DNA of 64,000 nt, taken from the NCBI RefSeq assembly GCF_022921115.1, contig NZ_CP095075.1, forward strand, positions 496,001 to 560,000, written 5' to 3'. Shown in pieces: positions 16,853 through 25,809 of the stretch. A model generated the notes under the pieces. It had not been told where the DNA came from and ran no database searches. It saw nothing but the letters and a program-made list of their open reading frames with translations. Source of the DNA: Halobacillus amylolyticus. GTDB taxonomy: Bacteria > Bacillota > Bacilli > Bacillales > Halobacillaceae. The translations under genes were made by a program, and so were the position numbers. Position 1 is the stretch's first letter. Each line of letters opens with the position of its first letter.

Positions 16853-17578
16853 ATGAAGTTTCTAAAGCTGCTTACCTTACCTCTGGTCGCTCTGGTATTA
16901 ACAGGATGTTTATACCCGGAAGCCCAGTTAGAAAAGAATAAGATGCCAAACCAAGCCCAGTTAGACGCCATACAAAAGGCTGTTGACCAATACAAACAAC
17001 AGGAATCGGGGTTATTACCAATTAAAACGAAGGATCAAGATACGCCTATTTTCTTAAAGTATCCGATTGATTTTAGTAAACTTAAGCAAAAAGGGCTTAT
17101 TGGTGAACCCCCAGGAACGGCGTTTATAAATGGAGGTCATTACGAATATACGATTATAACACCTGAAGATAATCCTACGGTGAAGCTTGTTGACTTACGT
17201 ACAGCAGAAGCACTTCGCTCTTTGCAGCTTAAGGTAGAATTTTATCAACAGGAAAATAAGTATCCGCCTTTTAATGAACAAATTGCAAAAGGGGTTTACA
17301 GTATTGATTATGGAGCTGTTGGCTTAGAAGAGGCACCGACGGTAGACAGCCCATATTCTCAACAGATGCTGCCTATCTATATTAATGACCAAGGGAAGCT
17401 GTTGATTGACTACAGAAAAGACTTGTATGAATATATACGTACAAAAGAACATAGTTATCAGACAGGGGATGACATTCGTTATTTACTAACAGATTACACG
17501 CCATTTTCCCCTGCTTATTCTGTACCTTATACAATATTGGACGGTGAGCCTATCTTTATGTCTGAGCTCCCTTCATAA
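16853..17578 (+). CDS. yphF: Lipoprotein YphF
   Basis: This is a 241-residue protein with a lipoprotein signal: MKFLKLLTLPLVALVLTGC, with the lipobox LTGC and C19 as lipidated residue. It should be exported and anchored on the outer face of the membrane. No catalytic motif is visible. Its length and its position just before spoIVA match B. subtilis YphF (244 residues). ATG 16853 is chosen because GGAAGGAGG lies 8 nt upstream and a normal signal peptide starts there; the frame is open to 16805. Confidence 0.8.
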   Translation: MKFLKLLTLPLVALVLTGCLYPEAQLEKNKMPNQAQLDAIQKAVDQYKQQESGLLPIKTKDQDTPIFLKYPIDFSKLKQKGLIGEPPGTAFINGGHYEYTIITPEDNPTVKLVDLRTAEALRSLQLKVEFYQQENKYPPFNEQIAKGVYSIDYGAVGLEEAPTVDSPYSQQMLPIYINDQGKLLIDYRKDLYEYIRTKEHSYQTGDDIRYLLTDYTPFSPAYSVPYTILDGEPIFMSELPS

Positions 17579-17579
17579 C

Positions 17580-17614
17580 TAAACGACCACTGCTGGGATA
17601 GTAGTGGTCGTTTA
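17580..17614 (+). terminator. Hairpin after yphF, probable terminator
   Basis: TAAACGACCACT (17580-17591) pairs with AGTGGTCGTTTA (17603-17614). The T run is short, and A-T pairs at the base could serve both strands. Confidence 0.6.
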
Positions 17615-17746
17615 AGTTCATCGCTTTATTGCTTTTTTAAGATGCCCCACAGTTAACGGCAGGCTTTCTAGCTTCTAATATCCCTGCATTAGTGTACATG
17701 CTTCTTCTCTAATTTTTTAATAAATGAAGATAACTTCTAAATATCT

Positions 17747-17777
17747 GGCATAATCCACTAGGAACCAGTCATAGAAT
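17747..17777 (+). promoter_or_regulatory. Candidate SigE promoter of spoIVA
   Basis: GGCATAAT (17747-17754) and CATAGAAT (17770-17777) are separated by 15 nt and resemble the mother-cell SigE consensus (-35 ATA-type, -10 CATAnnnT). spoIVA is a known SigE gene in B. subtilis. The start codon is about 50 nt downstream. Confidence 0.55.
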
Positions 17778-17828
17778 GAGAGTGTCCAGGCTTGTATGAC
17801 GATGAAATTTTATCTGGGAGGGGATCCT

Positions 17829-19307
17829 TTGGAGAAAGTAGATATCTTTAGCGATATTTCCAAACGGACGAATGGAGATATTTATTTAGGGGTAGTGGGC
17901 GCAGTACGGACAGGAAAATCGACGTTTATTAAAAAATTCATGGAACTTGTTGTCATCCCGAATATGAAGGAAGAGTCGGAAAGAGAGCGTGCTCTTGACG
18001 AACTGCCACAGAGTGCAGCAGGGAAAACAATTATGACGACGGAGCCAAAATTTGTACCCAATCAAGCAGCCAGTATAAGTATTGATGAGCATTTAGACAT
18101 CCGAGTAAGAATGGTAGACTGTGTCGGTTATGCTGTAGATGGCGCAATTGGCTATGAAGATGAACACGGGCCGCGAATGGTTCATACACCATGGTATGAA
18201 GAGGCGATTCCTTTTCATGAAGCCGCAGAGATCGGTACACATAAAGTCATTCAGGAACATTCAACGATCGGAGTTGTCGTGACAACGGATGGTACGATCG
18301 GCGAAATCGCCCGTGAAGATTACGTCGCATCTGAAGAAAAAATCGTCACTGAACTTCGAGAAGTTGGAAAACCATTTATCATGGTCATAAACTCTGCACA
18401 ACCTCACAATGAAAGCACGGAGAGGCTCAGACAAGAACTTGCGGAGAAATATGACATCCCTGTTCTTGCTTTATCTGTAGAAAGTATGCGTGAACAGGAT
18501 GTGCAAAACGTATTGCGTGAGGCATTGTTTGAATTCCCAGTGTTAGAAGTCAATGTTAATCTTCCTAGCTGGGTAATGGTTCTTGACTCTAGACACTGGC
18601 TGCGTAATAATTTGCAAAACGCAATTGAAGAAACGGTGCAGGACATTAAACGATTGCGGGATGTAGATGACGTGATTGGGAATTTTGATCAATATGAACA
18701 TATTACCGGAGCACACATTTCCGGCATGGATCTTGGTGAAGGGGTCGCTGAGATTGATCTGCAGGCGCCAGAATATCTGTATGATCATGTGTTAAAGGAA
18801 ATTGTGGGTGAAGAAATTAGAGGAAAAGATCATCTCCTTGAAATTATGCAAGACTTTGCCCATGCAAAAAGGGAGTATGATCAAGTTGCTGATGCCCTGC
18901 AAATGGTTAAACAAACCGGTTATGGCATTGCAGCGCCTACTTTAGAGGATATGGAACTTGATGAACCGGAAATCATTAGACAAGGCTCAAGGTTTGGTGT
19001 AAGGCTGAAAGCGGTAGCCCCATCGATCCATATGGTGAAAGTCGATGTTCAATCAGAGTTTTCTCCAATTATTGGCACAGAGAAGCAAAGTGAAGAGCTT
19101 GTACGCTATCTAATGCAGGACTTTGAAGAGGACCCACTCTCCATATGGAACTCGGATATCTTCGGCAGATCGTTAAGCTCAATCGTAAGAGAAGGTATTC
19201 AAGCTAAGCTATCTCTAATGCCGGAGAATGCCAGGTATAAACTAAAAGATACGTTGGAGAGAATCATTAATGAAGGCTCTGGCGGAATGATTGCAATCAT
19301 TTTATAA
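17829..19307 (+). CDS. spoIVA: Spore coat morphogenetic ATPase SpoIVA
   Basis: SpoIVA polymerises with ATP into the basement layer of the spore coat around the forespore. The protein has a Walker A motif GAVRTGKST near residues 22-30, the family segments AAGKTIMTTEPKFVPNQA and GPRMVHTPWYEE, and a highly conserved C-terminal end (SGGMIAIIL) used for membrane anchoring through SpoVM. The start is taken as TTG 17829, with GGGAGGGG just before it; this gives 492 residues, exactly the length of B. subtilis SpoIVA and the same MEKVDIF-type N-terminus. The open frame upstream to ATG 17796 would add eleven unusual residues. Confidence 0.96.
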   Translation: MEKVDIFSDISKRTNGDIYLGVVGAVRTGKSTFIKKFMELVVIPNMKEESERERALDELPQSAAGKTIMTTEPKFVPNQAASISIDEHLDIRVRMVDCVGYAVDGAIGYEDEHGPRMVHTPWYEEAIPFHEAAEIGTHKVIQEHSTIGVVVTTDGTIGEIAREDYVASEEKIVTELREVGKPFIMVINSAQPHNESTERLRQELAEKYDIPVLALSVESMREQDVQNVLREALFEFPVLEVNVNLPSWVMVLDSRHWLRNNLQNAIEETVQDIKRLRDVDDVIGNFDQYEHITGAHISGMDLGEGVAEIDLQAPEYLYDHVLKEIVGEEIRGKDHLLEIMQDFAHAKREYDQVADALQMVKQTGYGIAAPTLEDMELDEPEIIRQGSRFGVRLKAVAPSIHMVKVDVQSEFSPIIGTEKQSEELVRYLMQDFEEDPLSIWNSDIFGRSLSSIVREGIQAKLSLMPENARYKLKDTLERIINEGSGGMIAIIL

Positions 19308-19337
19308 CGGCTCCTAACAGGGCCGTTTTAATTTTTT
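19306..19337 (+). terminator. Terminator after spoIVA
   Basis: ACGGC (19307-19311) pairs with GCCGT (19322-19326), followed by T-rich sequence. Confidence 0.6.
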
Positions 19338-19406
19338 TGCTAAAAAATTATCCTGTATGAAGTATTTGTGACTCAAACCTTTATTAATAGATGATAATCT
19401 AAGGAT

Positions 19407-19450
19407 AAACCTTCTAAAACCTTGATATAATAAGGTTTAGAAGGTTTTTA
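19407..19450 (+). terminator. Second hairpin with T run between spoIVA and hbs
   Basis: AAACCTTCTAAAACCTT (19407-19423) pairs with AAGGTTTAGAAGGTTT (19432-19447) with one bulged A, followed by TTTA. It lies in the 358-nt gap between spoIVA and hbs and could be a backup terminator. It could also end an unseen short transcript starting near 19360-19400. Confidence 0.6.
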
Positions 19451-19504
19451 TTGTAACGAGAGATTTAATGAAAATGTCTATAAAATCTTGATAAAAAATC
19501 AGGA

Positions 19505-19526
19505 AAATCGCTTCGCTAAGCGATTT
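19505..19526 (+). other. Short hairpin upstream of the hbs promoter
   Basis: AAATCGCTT (19505-19513) pairs with AAGCGATTT (19518-19526) around a 4-nt loop, with no T run. It lies just upstream of the hbs promoter and could be a protein site or a chance palindrome. Confidence 0.35.
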
Positions 19527-19541
19527 ATCGACGATTCTCTA

Positions 19542-19570
19542 TTGAATTATACGGCAAACTCGTTTAATAT
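19542..19570 (+). promoter_or_regulatory. Sigma-A promoter of hbs
   Basis: TTGAAT (19542-19547) and TAATAT (19565-19570) are 17 nt apart. The leader of about 90 nt then holds two small hairpins, 19578-19592 (GTCATC/GATGAC) and 19610-19629 (AAGTGAAA/TTTCACTT), before the strong ribosome site. Confidence 0.55.
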
Positions 19571-19665
19571 AAGGCTTGTCATCAAAGATGACTGTTAAAT
19601 AAGCATTTTAAGTGAAAGTTGTTTCACTTGAAAGAGACCAACCTTCTTGGGAGGAGGTGAATGTC

Positions 19666-19938
19666 ATGAACAAAACTGATCTAATTAATGCTGTATCAGA
19701 AAAGGCAGAGCTTTCTAAAAAAGATGCAACTCAAGCAGTTGACTCTGTATTCGAATCTATCATGGGATCACTACAAGATGGTGAGAAAGTACAGCTTATC
19801 GGATTCGGTAACTTCGAAGTACGTGAACGTGCGGCACGTAAAGGCCGTAACCCACAGACTGGTGAGGAGATCGAAATCTCTGCAAGTAAAGTTCCAGCTT
19901 TCAAACCAGGTAAAGCCCTAAAAGACGCTGTTAAATAA
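19666..19938 (+). CDS. hbs: DNA-binding protein HU (HBsu)
   Basis: HU is the main nucleoid protein that bends DNA without sequence preference. The protein has 90 residues and is a full-length HU: an N-terminal [20 protein letters not shown] helical part, the signature [20 protein letters not shown] (about 46-65) with the DNA-gripping arm, and a C-terminal helix. ATG 19666 has a very strong GGGAGGAGGTGA site. The frame is open upstream to 19612, but that would extend the protein beyond the family. It stands between spoIVA and mtrB as in B. subtilis. Confidence 0.97.
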   Translation: MNKTDLINAVSEKAELSKKDATQAVDSVFESIMGSLQDGEKVQLIGFGNFEVRERAARKGRNPQTGEEIEISASKVPAFKPGKALKDAVK

Positions 19939-19955
19939 ATAGCTACATAGGGCCG

Positions 19956-19985
19956 AAAGGGTGCTAATTTTAGCACCCTTTTTTA
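19956..19985 (+). terminator. Terminator after hbs
   Basis: AAGGGTGCTAA (19957-19967) pairs with TTAGCACCCTT (19970-19980), followed by TTTT. Confidence 0.9.
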
Positions 19986-20004
19986 ATAGCGAAAAGCGAT
20001 AAGA

Positions 20005-20110
20005 TCCAGCTTTGATATTTAGCGTCGGCGCCCAAACACTTGATCATCAGCAGTGCGCTCCTCAGGCTGGCAGGAAGCGAGTCAGTTCAGCATTGGAGAA
20101 CTTAGCTGGA
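20005..20110. repeat. GC-richer segment bounded by a 7-bp inverted repeat
   Basis: TCCAGCT (20005-20011) and AGCTGGA (20104-20110) bound 106 nt that are visibly richer in G and C than the surrounding intergenic DNA. There is no sensible reading frame. It occupies the place where folE (mtrA) stands in B. subtilis, but no folE similarity is seen. It may be a repetitive extragenic element or a structured RNA. Confidence 0.35.
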
Positions 20111-20214
20111 ATCCCTTTAAACGTGTTTACAATACGTCTCTGCTAGTAAAAAGCTTCGATTTTTGGCATAATATAAGGGGTAAAAGAGAGTAAGACTAGA
20201 AAGGGGATAGACTG

Positions 20215-20439
20215 ATGGCAACATCCGAAAATGATTTTTTTGTAATCAAAGCACAAGAAGACGGTGTGAACGTGATAGGTTTGACCAGAGGAACAGACAC
20301 ACGCTTTCATCATTCTGAAAAACTTGATCGGGGAGAAGTGATGATTGCCCAGTTCACTGAGCATACATCTGCAGTTAAAGTTCGTGGCAAGGCTGTCATT
20401 CAAACACGGCACGGAGAAATGACGACAGAAGCAGAGTAA
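20215..20439 (+). CDS. mtrB: Transcription attenuation protein MtrB (TRAP)
   Basis: TRAP forms an 11-subunit ring that, when loaded with tryptophan, wraps trp leader RNA carrying spaced GAG/UAG triplets and ends transcription. The 74-residue protein aligns with B. subtilis TRAP almost throughout. The tryptophan-pocket segment GLTRGTDT and the RNA-binding residues in HSEKLDRGE and VKVRGKA (K, K and R) are kept. An AAAGGGG site precedes the ATG. In B. subtilis it is the second gene after folE, which is absent here. The trp operon itself is not in this window. Confidence 0.95.
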   Translation: MATSENDFFVIKAQEDGVNVIGLTRGTDTRFHHSEKLDRGEVMIAQFTEHTSAVKVRGKAVIQTRHGEMTTEAE

Positions 20440-20493
20440 TTTGCTCTGCTTATGACTTTATAATACATATAAAAGGCTTCGGACATAGATATA

Positions 20494-20502
20494 TGCTATA
20501 AT
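20494..20502 (+). promoter_or_regulatory. Extended -10 promoter of the hepS-menG-hepT operon
   Basis: TGCTATAAT (20494-20502) is a perfect extended -10 element 46 nt before hepS. The -35 region is poor. Confidence 0.45.
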
Positions 20503-20548
20503 GGGTATGACTTTATTCGTGTTTATGAAAGGGACTAGGTGATAAAAG

Positions 20549-21343
20549 GTGAACACATCAGAAATGAATATACAACAACTCAAACAAAAGATAGCCTCCC
20601 AAGTTCGCCACCCTTTTTTGGCGAAGTTTATCCCCGAGCCAATTATTGATGAAGACAAGCTTGTTATCTTGTCTTCAATAATGGATCATACCACACTATC
20701 TCCTGTTAAAAGGGAACAGTATGTGATCACAACGATGCTCGTTCAAATAGCCCTTGATACTCACGACCTGGTCACATTAACTGATGAAGACGATGAGAAA
20801 GAAACCATTCGAACACGCCAGCTTACTGTACTCGCAGGGGATTATTATAGCGGTTTGTATTATTATTTGCTTTCAAAGCTCGACGATATTCCTATGATAC
20901 GGACACTTGCCGGAGCAATTAAGGAAATCAACGAGTTGAAAATGGAGTTATATTATAAAGATGTGGATTCCTTTCAAGAATTTTTAGCTTCACTTAAAAA
21001 AATTGAGTCATTGCTCATTCAACGTGTGGCTACCTACGTCCAGAAGACGACCATCAATGATATGGCTGGCGAATGGCTGCTCGCGAAAAGACTAATTGAT
21101 GAAAAAACGAGTTATCAAGAGGGTAAATTTTCACCTGTTATTGACCTTCTAGTGAGAAAACCGGGTTCGCTTGAAACTAGCACCCAGGTTATGTTGAGCT
21201 TAGAGCAAATGTTGCAGAAACATATTACTCGTTTAGAGGCTACTGTTTCTCAATTACCGATTCATTTCAAATGGCTAAAGTCTTATATCCATATGGCTAT
21301 CCATGACAAGTTTTATGAGAAACCTATCGTAGAGGAAGGGTAA
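20549..21343 (+). CDS. hepS: Heptaprenyl diphosphate synthase component I
   Basis: HepS is the small non-catalytic subunit that pairs with HepT to make the C35 side chain of menaquinone-7 and sets product length. The 264-residue protein has the family's [14 protein letters not shown] block near residue 97-110 and conserved helical segments. GTG 20549 follows an AGGTGAT site; ATG 20564 is a possible alternative. Followed by menG and hepT with short gaps, it forms the standard operon. Confidence 0.88.
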   Translation: MNTSEMNIQQLKQKIASQVRHPFLAKFIPEPIIDEDKLVILSSIMDHTTLSPVKREQYVITTMLVQIALDTHDLVTLTDEDDEKETIRTRQLTVLAGDYYSGLYYYLLSKLDDIPMIRTLAGAIKEINELKMELYYKDVDSFQEFLASLKKIESLLIQRVATYVQKTTINDMAGEWLLAKRLIDEKTSYQEGKFSPVIDLLVRKPGSLETSTQVMLSLEQMLQKHITRLEATVSQLPIHFKWLKSYIHMAIHDKFYEKPIVEEG

Positions 21344-21347
21344 AACG

Positions 21348-22058
21348 ATGCAGCAACAATCGAAAGAAGAACGTGTTCATCACGTATTTGAGAAAATATA
21401 TAGCCGCTATGACCGGATGAATTCTATTATTTCATTTCAACAGCATAGGTTGTGGCGGAAAGATGTTATGAGGCGCATGAATGTTTCAAAAGGTGATCAT
21501 ACTCTCGATGTGTGTTGCGGTACGGGAGATTGGACGATGGCTTTGGCAGAAGAAGTCGGACCTACTGGCAAGGTTGTAGGGCTTGATTTTAGTGTCAATA
21601 TGCTTTCAGTCGGAATTAAAAAGAAAATCGCCTCACGAAAAAAGCAAGTGGAATTTGAGCACGGCAACGCGATGGAACTTCCATTTGAAGATAATCAGTT
21701 CGATCATGTAACGATTGGATTCGGTTTAAGAAATGTTCCAGATTACCTACAGGTTCTTAAAGAAATGCATCGGGTAGTTAAACCGGGAGGAAAGGTTGTT
21801 TGCTTAGAAACTTCTCAGCCTACAAACCCCATTTTTAAACGTCTTTACTATTTTTATTTCAGAAACATTATGCCATTGTTTGGAAAACTGTTTGCTAAAA
21901 GTTATCAGGAGTATAGCTGGCTTCATGAATCGGCAAAGGATTTCCCTGGTAAAAATGAATTAGCAGCAATGTTTTATCGAGTAGGACTAAAAAATGTTGA
22001 AGTAAAACCCTATACCGGTGGAGTGGCAGCCATGCATATCGGGAAGAAGCAATTGTAA
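21348..22058 (+). CDS. menG: Demethylmenaquinone methyltransferase
   Basis: MenG (UbiE family) methylates demethylmenaquinone with SAM in the last step of menaquinone synthesis. The 236-residue protein has the SAM motif [11 protein letters not shown] near residue 50, DFSVNML near 76, and the UbiE signature GFGLRNVPD near 125. It starts 4 nt after hepS, with AAGGGTA in the hepS end as ribosome site. In B. subtilis the gene has also been called menH. Confidence 0.94.
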   Translation: MQQQSKEERVHHVFEKIYSRYDRMNSIISFQQHRLWRKDVMRRMNVSKGDHTLDVCCGTGDWTMALAEEVGPTGKVVGLDFSVNMLSVGIKKKIASRKKQVEFEHGNAMELPFEDNQFDHVTIGFGLRNVPDYLQVLKEMHRVVKPGGKVVCLETSQPTNPIFKRLYYFYFRNIMPLFGKLFAKSYQEYSWLHESAKDFPGKNELAAMFYRVGLKNVEVKPYTGGVAAMHIGKKQL

Positions 22059-22077
22059 TGACCGGGGATGAGGATTA

Positions 22078-23049
22078 ATGAAATTAGCAATGATTTATTC
22101 ATTTTTAAAACAGGATTTAGCTAAAATTGAAGACGCAGTAAACGAAACGATACAGTCAGAAAACCCTGTCCTTCGTGAAGCTTCAGGTCAACTGCTGCAT
22201 GCGGGCGGAAAACGGATCCGTCCTGTTTTTGTTTTGCTGGCGGGAAAATTCGGCGACTATAACTTGGAGCGAATGAAAGCTGTCGCTGTGTCCCTTGAAC
22301 TAATACATACTGCCTCACTTGTTCATGATGATGTGATTGATGAAGCAGAACTTCGAAGGGGCCAGCCCACGATTAAGTCAAAATGGGACAACCGAATTGC
22401 CATGTACACAGGCGATTACATTTTTGCCCGCTCATTAGAAAATTTATCAACACTCGATAACCCAAGAGCACATCAAATTTTGGCAAAGACAATGGTTGAG
22501 CTCTGTTTAGGTGAAATTGACCAAATACAAGACAAATATACTGTTGAGCAGAACTTCCGGAATTATCTGCGCCGAATCAAAAGAAAGACGGCTATTCTTA
22601 TTGCTGCAAGCTGTCGCTTAGGTGCCATCGCTGCAAATGCTACTAAAGAAACAGAGCTTGCTTTATATCGCTATGGTTACTTTGTAGGAATGTCCTATCA
22701 AATCATCGATGACGTGTTAGATTTCACGGCATCTGAGAAAGATTTAGGCAAACCGGCAGGAAGTGACTTACTTCATGGAAATATTACCTTACCTGTTCTG
22801 TTTTCTATGGAGGATAAGGAATTCAAACAACAACTGGTAGATATGTTTAAGAGTGAGGAGGAGCTTACATCCGCTGACATAGAACCATTACTTGAAAAGA
22901 TCCAGTCCAATGGTTCGATTGAACGCTCCTTAGAGGTGAGCGATCAATATTTAAGCAAAGCCTATCAATCATTAAGCGAGCTGCCTAACTTACGGGCAAA
23001 GCAAACACTAAAAGGGATTGCTAAATATATCGGAAAAAGAAGGGCGTAA
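22078..23049 (+). CDS. hepT: Heptaprenyl diphosphate synthase component II
   Basis: HepT is the catalytic prenyltransferase subunit that adds isopentenyl units to farnesyl diphosphate to C35. The 323-residue protein has both aspartate-rich motifs, DDVIDEAELRRG (first, near 84-95) and DDVLD near 216 (second), plus the GGKRIRP substrate-binding segment near 43-49. It is the third gene of the operon. The start has GATGAGG upstream; ATG 22090 is an alternative. Confidence 0.94.
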   Translation: MKLAMIYSFLKQDLAKIEDAVNETIQSENPVLREASGQLLHAGGKRIRPVFVLLAGKFGDYNLERMKAVAVSLELIHTASLVHDDVIDEAELRRGQPTIKSKWDNRIAMYTGDYIFARSLENLSTLDNPRAHQILAKTMVELCLGEIDQIQDKYTVEQNFRNYLRRIKRKTAILIAASCRLGAIAANATKETELALYRYGYFVGMSYQIIDDVLDFTASEKDLGKPAGSDLLHGNITLPVLFSMEDKEFKQQLVDMFKSEEELTSADIEPLLEKIQSNGSIERSLEVSDQYLSKAYQSLSELPNLRAKQTLKGIAKYIGKRRA

Positions 23050-23142
23050 GAGTTTGCCACAATCCGTATTCTTTGGTAGAATCTTTAATGGCACTTGTTA
23101 AAAGCGCTTTCAGACTATACATAAAGCTTGGGGTGGATATTC

Positions 23143-23589
23143 ATGGAAAAAACATTTTTAATGGTTAAGCCTGATGGTGTTCAAAGAAATCTTATTGGAG
23201 ATATTACTTCGAGGTTCGAAAAGAAAGGTTATAAGCTAGCAGGCGCAAAATTAATGACGATTAAAGAGGCGCTTGCTGAAGAACATTACGGAGAGCATAG
23301 TGATAAACCTTTCTTCGGAGAGCTAGTAGGATTCATTACTTCCGGCCCCGTGTTTGCAATGGTGTGGGAAGGTGAAAATGTCATTGCTACGGCACGTCAA
23401 ATGATGGGCGCAACGAACCCGAAAGATGCTGCAGCTGGTACAATTCGTGGTGATTATGGTGTTACAGTTGGCAAGAATGTTATTCACGGATCTGACTCCA
23501 GCGAAAGTGCTGATCGAGAAATCAAACTATTTTTTGATAAAGCAGAACTAATCACATACGAAAAAGATAACCTAGCATGGGTCTATTAA
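23143..23589 (+). CDS. ndk: Nucleoside diphosphate kinase
   Basis: Ndk moves the gamma phosphate from ATP to other nucleoside diphosphates through a phosphohistidine. The 148-residue protein has the active-site motif NVIHGSDS near 112-119 and the N-terminal [16 protein letters not shown] 23143 follows TTGGGGTGGA; the frame extends to 23128 without a ribosome site. Its place between hepT and cheR is as in B. subtilis. Confidence 0.96.
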   Translation: MEKTFLMVKPDGVQRNLIGDITSRFEKKGYKLAGAKLMTIKEALAEEHYGEHSDKPFFGELVGFITSGPVFAMVWEGENVIATARQMMGATNPKDAAAGTIRGDYGVTVGKNVIHGSDSSESADREIKLFFDKAELITYEKDNLAWVY

Positions 23590-23597
23590 ACGAATGT

Positions 23598-23630
23598 GAA
23601 AACCGCCTTTATATAAAGGCGGTTTTTTTA
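23598..23630 (+). terminator. Terminator after ndk
   Basis: AAAACCGCCTTTA (23599-23611) pairs with TAAAGGCGGTTTT, followed by a T run. Confidence 0.9.
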
Positions 23631-23703
23631 TTGGCTAGAAATATTTACACATCCTGCTCCTTGAAGTAATCTTAAAAGATAATGGAACGTCAGGGGTGTT
23701 GTT

Positions 23704-24477
23704 ATGAGCCATGATTATGAAGAGTTTGTCGCAAATGTAAAACAGAAATCTGGTATTGATTTATATCTTTATAAAGAAGCGCAGATGAAACGCAGATTGA
23801 CATCCCTCCGTGATCGAAGAGGATTCGGTAATTTCCGCGATTATTACCAGTCACTACATAGTAATGGGGAATTATTTAGTGAACTGCTAGATAGGATGAC
23901 GATCAACGTGTCTGAATTTTATCGCAACCGGCAAAGGTGGGACGTGCTCGAAAAGAAAGTTCTCCCTCATTTATTGAAAGAAAGAAGAAAAATTAAAGTG
24001 TGGAGTGCAGCTTGTTCTACAGGGGAAGAACCCTATACGCTAGCAATCATTCTTAGTCAATATCTCCCACTGGAACAAATAAAGGTAATTGCGACAGATA
24101 TTGACGAAAAAGCATTACAACGGGCAAAGCTTGGAATTTATCCTGAACGTTCATTAAGAGAAATGCCTAATGATTTGAAGAATCAGTATTTTACACAGCA
24201 AAAAAAATTGTATAAAATAAGCAACAATATAAAACAATGTGTCACATTCAAAAAGCATAATTTACTAGCTGATCGCTATGAAAGCTATTGTGACTTAATC
24301 GTATGCAGAAATGTACTTATCTATTTTACAGAAGAAGCCAAATCAGGAATCTATACCAAATTTAGTGAAGCACTAAACAAAGATGGGATCTTTTTTGTAG
24401 GGAGTACGGAACAAATTTTCACACCCAGCCAGTACGGCTTCCGTTCATTTGATACATTCTTTTATAAAAAAGAGTGA
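23704..24477 (+). CDS. cheR: Chemotaxis protein methyltransferase CheR
   Basis: CheR methylates glutamates on chemoreceptors with SAM in chemotactic adaptation. The 257-residue protein has an N-terminal helical CheR domain ([26 protein letters not shown]) and a SAM-binding domain with [16 protein letters not shown] near 100-115, ATDIDEKAL near 130-140 and CRNVLIYF near 200-207. The 165-nt gap to the next gene holds no recognised gene. Other chemotaxis genes are not in the window, as in B. subtilis. Confidence 0.94.
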   Translation: MSHDYEEFVANVKQKSGIDLYLYKEAQMKRRLTSLRDRRGFGNFRDYYQSLHSNGELFSELLDRMTINVSEFYRNRQRWDVLEKKVLPHLLKERRKIKVWSAACSTGEEPYTLAIILSQYLPLEQIKVIATDIDEKALQRAKLGIYPERSLREMPNDLKNQYFTQQKKLYKISNNIKQCVTFKKHNLLADRYESYCDLIVCRNVLIYFTEEAKSGIYTKFSEALNKDGIFFVGSTEQIFTPSQYGFRSFDTFFYKKE

Positions 24478-24642
24478 GAATCATTGCGAGGACATGGGGT
24501 TATCAAATAAATGGCAAGGGTGCTTAAACTCTATTAAATCACAAATTCATTGATTTTTTAAAACTTTGCAACGTTAAAGCACACAAATATCGATGTGTAT
24601 GATATAGTAATATTTAAAATTTACTACAGGGGGTCGTCATCT

Positions 24643-25809
24643 ATGCGTTATTTAACAGCTGGAGAATCACATGGGAAGCAGTTGACAACAATTATCGAAG
24701 GGGTACCATCACATCTTCCTCTTGTTGCAGATCAAATTAATGAATCATTGATCCGCCGGCAAGGTGGACATGGACGTGGCCGGAGAATGCAAATTGAAAA
24801 AGATTTAGTCGAGATCACGAGCGGGGTCCGACATGGTTATACACTTGGTTCACCAATCTCGCTTGTTGTACATAATGATGACTTTAAACATTGGCGCAAT
24901 ATAATGGGCGATGAGCCACTAGCTGATGATGCCGAGGTGAGACGGACAATTTCCAGACCGAGACCTGGTCATGCTGATCTGAATGGTGGTTTAAAATATG
25001 GACACAGGGATATGCGAAATGTGTTAGAACGTTCGTCGGCCCGTGAAACAGCAGCTAGAGTAGGGGCAGGTGCTGTTGCAAAAATTTTGCTACGCGAACT
25101 TGGAATAGAGGTTGCGGGCTATGTTCGTGAGATCGCTGGTATTGTCAGTGATGTTGATGAAAGTTTATCACTTAAAGAGCGCGCCGCTATATCAGAAGCC
25201 TCTCCAGTGCGTACGTTTGACGAAGAAGCCGCCAATAAAATGATGGAAGCGATCGACCAAGCTAAAAAAGAAGGAGATTCAATTGGTGGGGTTGCTGAAG
25301 TATATGTTGAAGGAATGCCGCCGGGATTAGGATCATATGTCCATTATGATCGCAAATTAGATGGCAGAATTGCTGGAAGTGTGATGAGCATCAATGCTTT
25401 TAAAGGGGTAGAGTTCGGCATTGGCTTTGAAGCGGCTAGAAAGAATGGCAGCGAAGTCCATGATGAAATCTTATGGAGTGAGGAACGTGGCTATTACCGC
25501 GGAACAAACCGTCTAGGCGGTTTTGAAGGTGGAATGACTACGGGGATGCCTATTGTTGTAAAAGGTGTTATGAAGCCGATTCCTACGTTGTATAAACCAT
25601 TACAAAGTGTCGATATTGAAACAAAAGAACCTTTTCAAGCAAGTATAGAACGCTCTGACTCTTGTGCGGTTCCGGCAGCCTCTGTTGTTATGGAACATAT
25701 CGTAGCATTCGAGCTGGCTAAAGCGATTACTGAAGAATTTCCTTCTGACTATTTCCCGCGTCTGAAGCGTGCAGTAGATGACTATCGCAAGGAGGTTCAC
25801 AGCTTTTAA
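24643..25809 (+). CDS. aroC: Chorismate synthase
   Basis: This enzyme eliminates phosphate from EPSP to give chorismate, with reduced flavin as cofactor. The 388-residue protein has the family signatures GESHGK near residue 9 and GRGRRMQIE near 40, plus [21 protein letters not shown] (second signature). ATG 24643 is chosen because CAGGGGG lies upstream and the residues match the family's [11 protein letters not shown] start; the frame is open to 24595. It is the first gene of the aromatic operon (named aroF in B. subtilis). aroB begins directly after the stop. Confidence 0.96.
   Translation: MRYLTAGESHGKQLTTIIEGVPSHLPLVADQINESLIRRQGGHGRGRRMQIEKDLVEITSGVRHGYTLGSPISLVVHNDDFKHWRNIMGDEPLADDAEVRRTISRPRPGHADLNGGLKYGHRDMRNVLERSSARETAARVGAGAVAKILLRELGIEVAGYVREIAGIVSDVDESLSLKERAAISEASPVRTFDEEAANKMMEAIDQAKKEGDSIGGVAEVYVEGMPPGLGSYVHYDRKLDGRIAGSVMSINAFKGVEFGIGFEAARKNGSEVHDEILWSEERGYYRGTNRLGGFEGGMTTGMPIVVKGVMKPIPTLYKPLQSVDIETKEPFQASIERSDSCAVPAASVVMEHIVAFELAKAITEEFPSDYFPRLKRAVDDYRKEVHSF

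Noticed and set aside
24492..24552. Short frame upstream of aroC that could be a leader peptide (starts MGLSNKWQG)
   Set aside because: Only 19 residues with one tryptophan, no run of regulatory codons and no attenuator hairpin behind it.
24478..24642. TRAP-binding leader upstream of aroC
   Set aside because: No regular series of GAG or TAG triplets is present.
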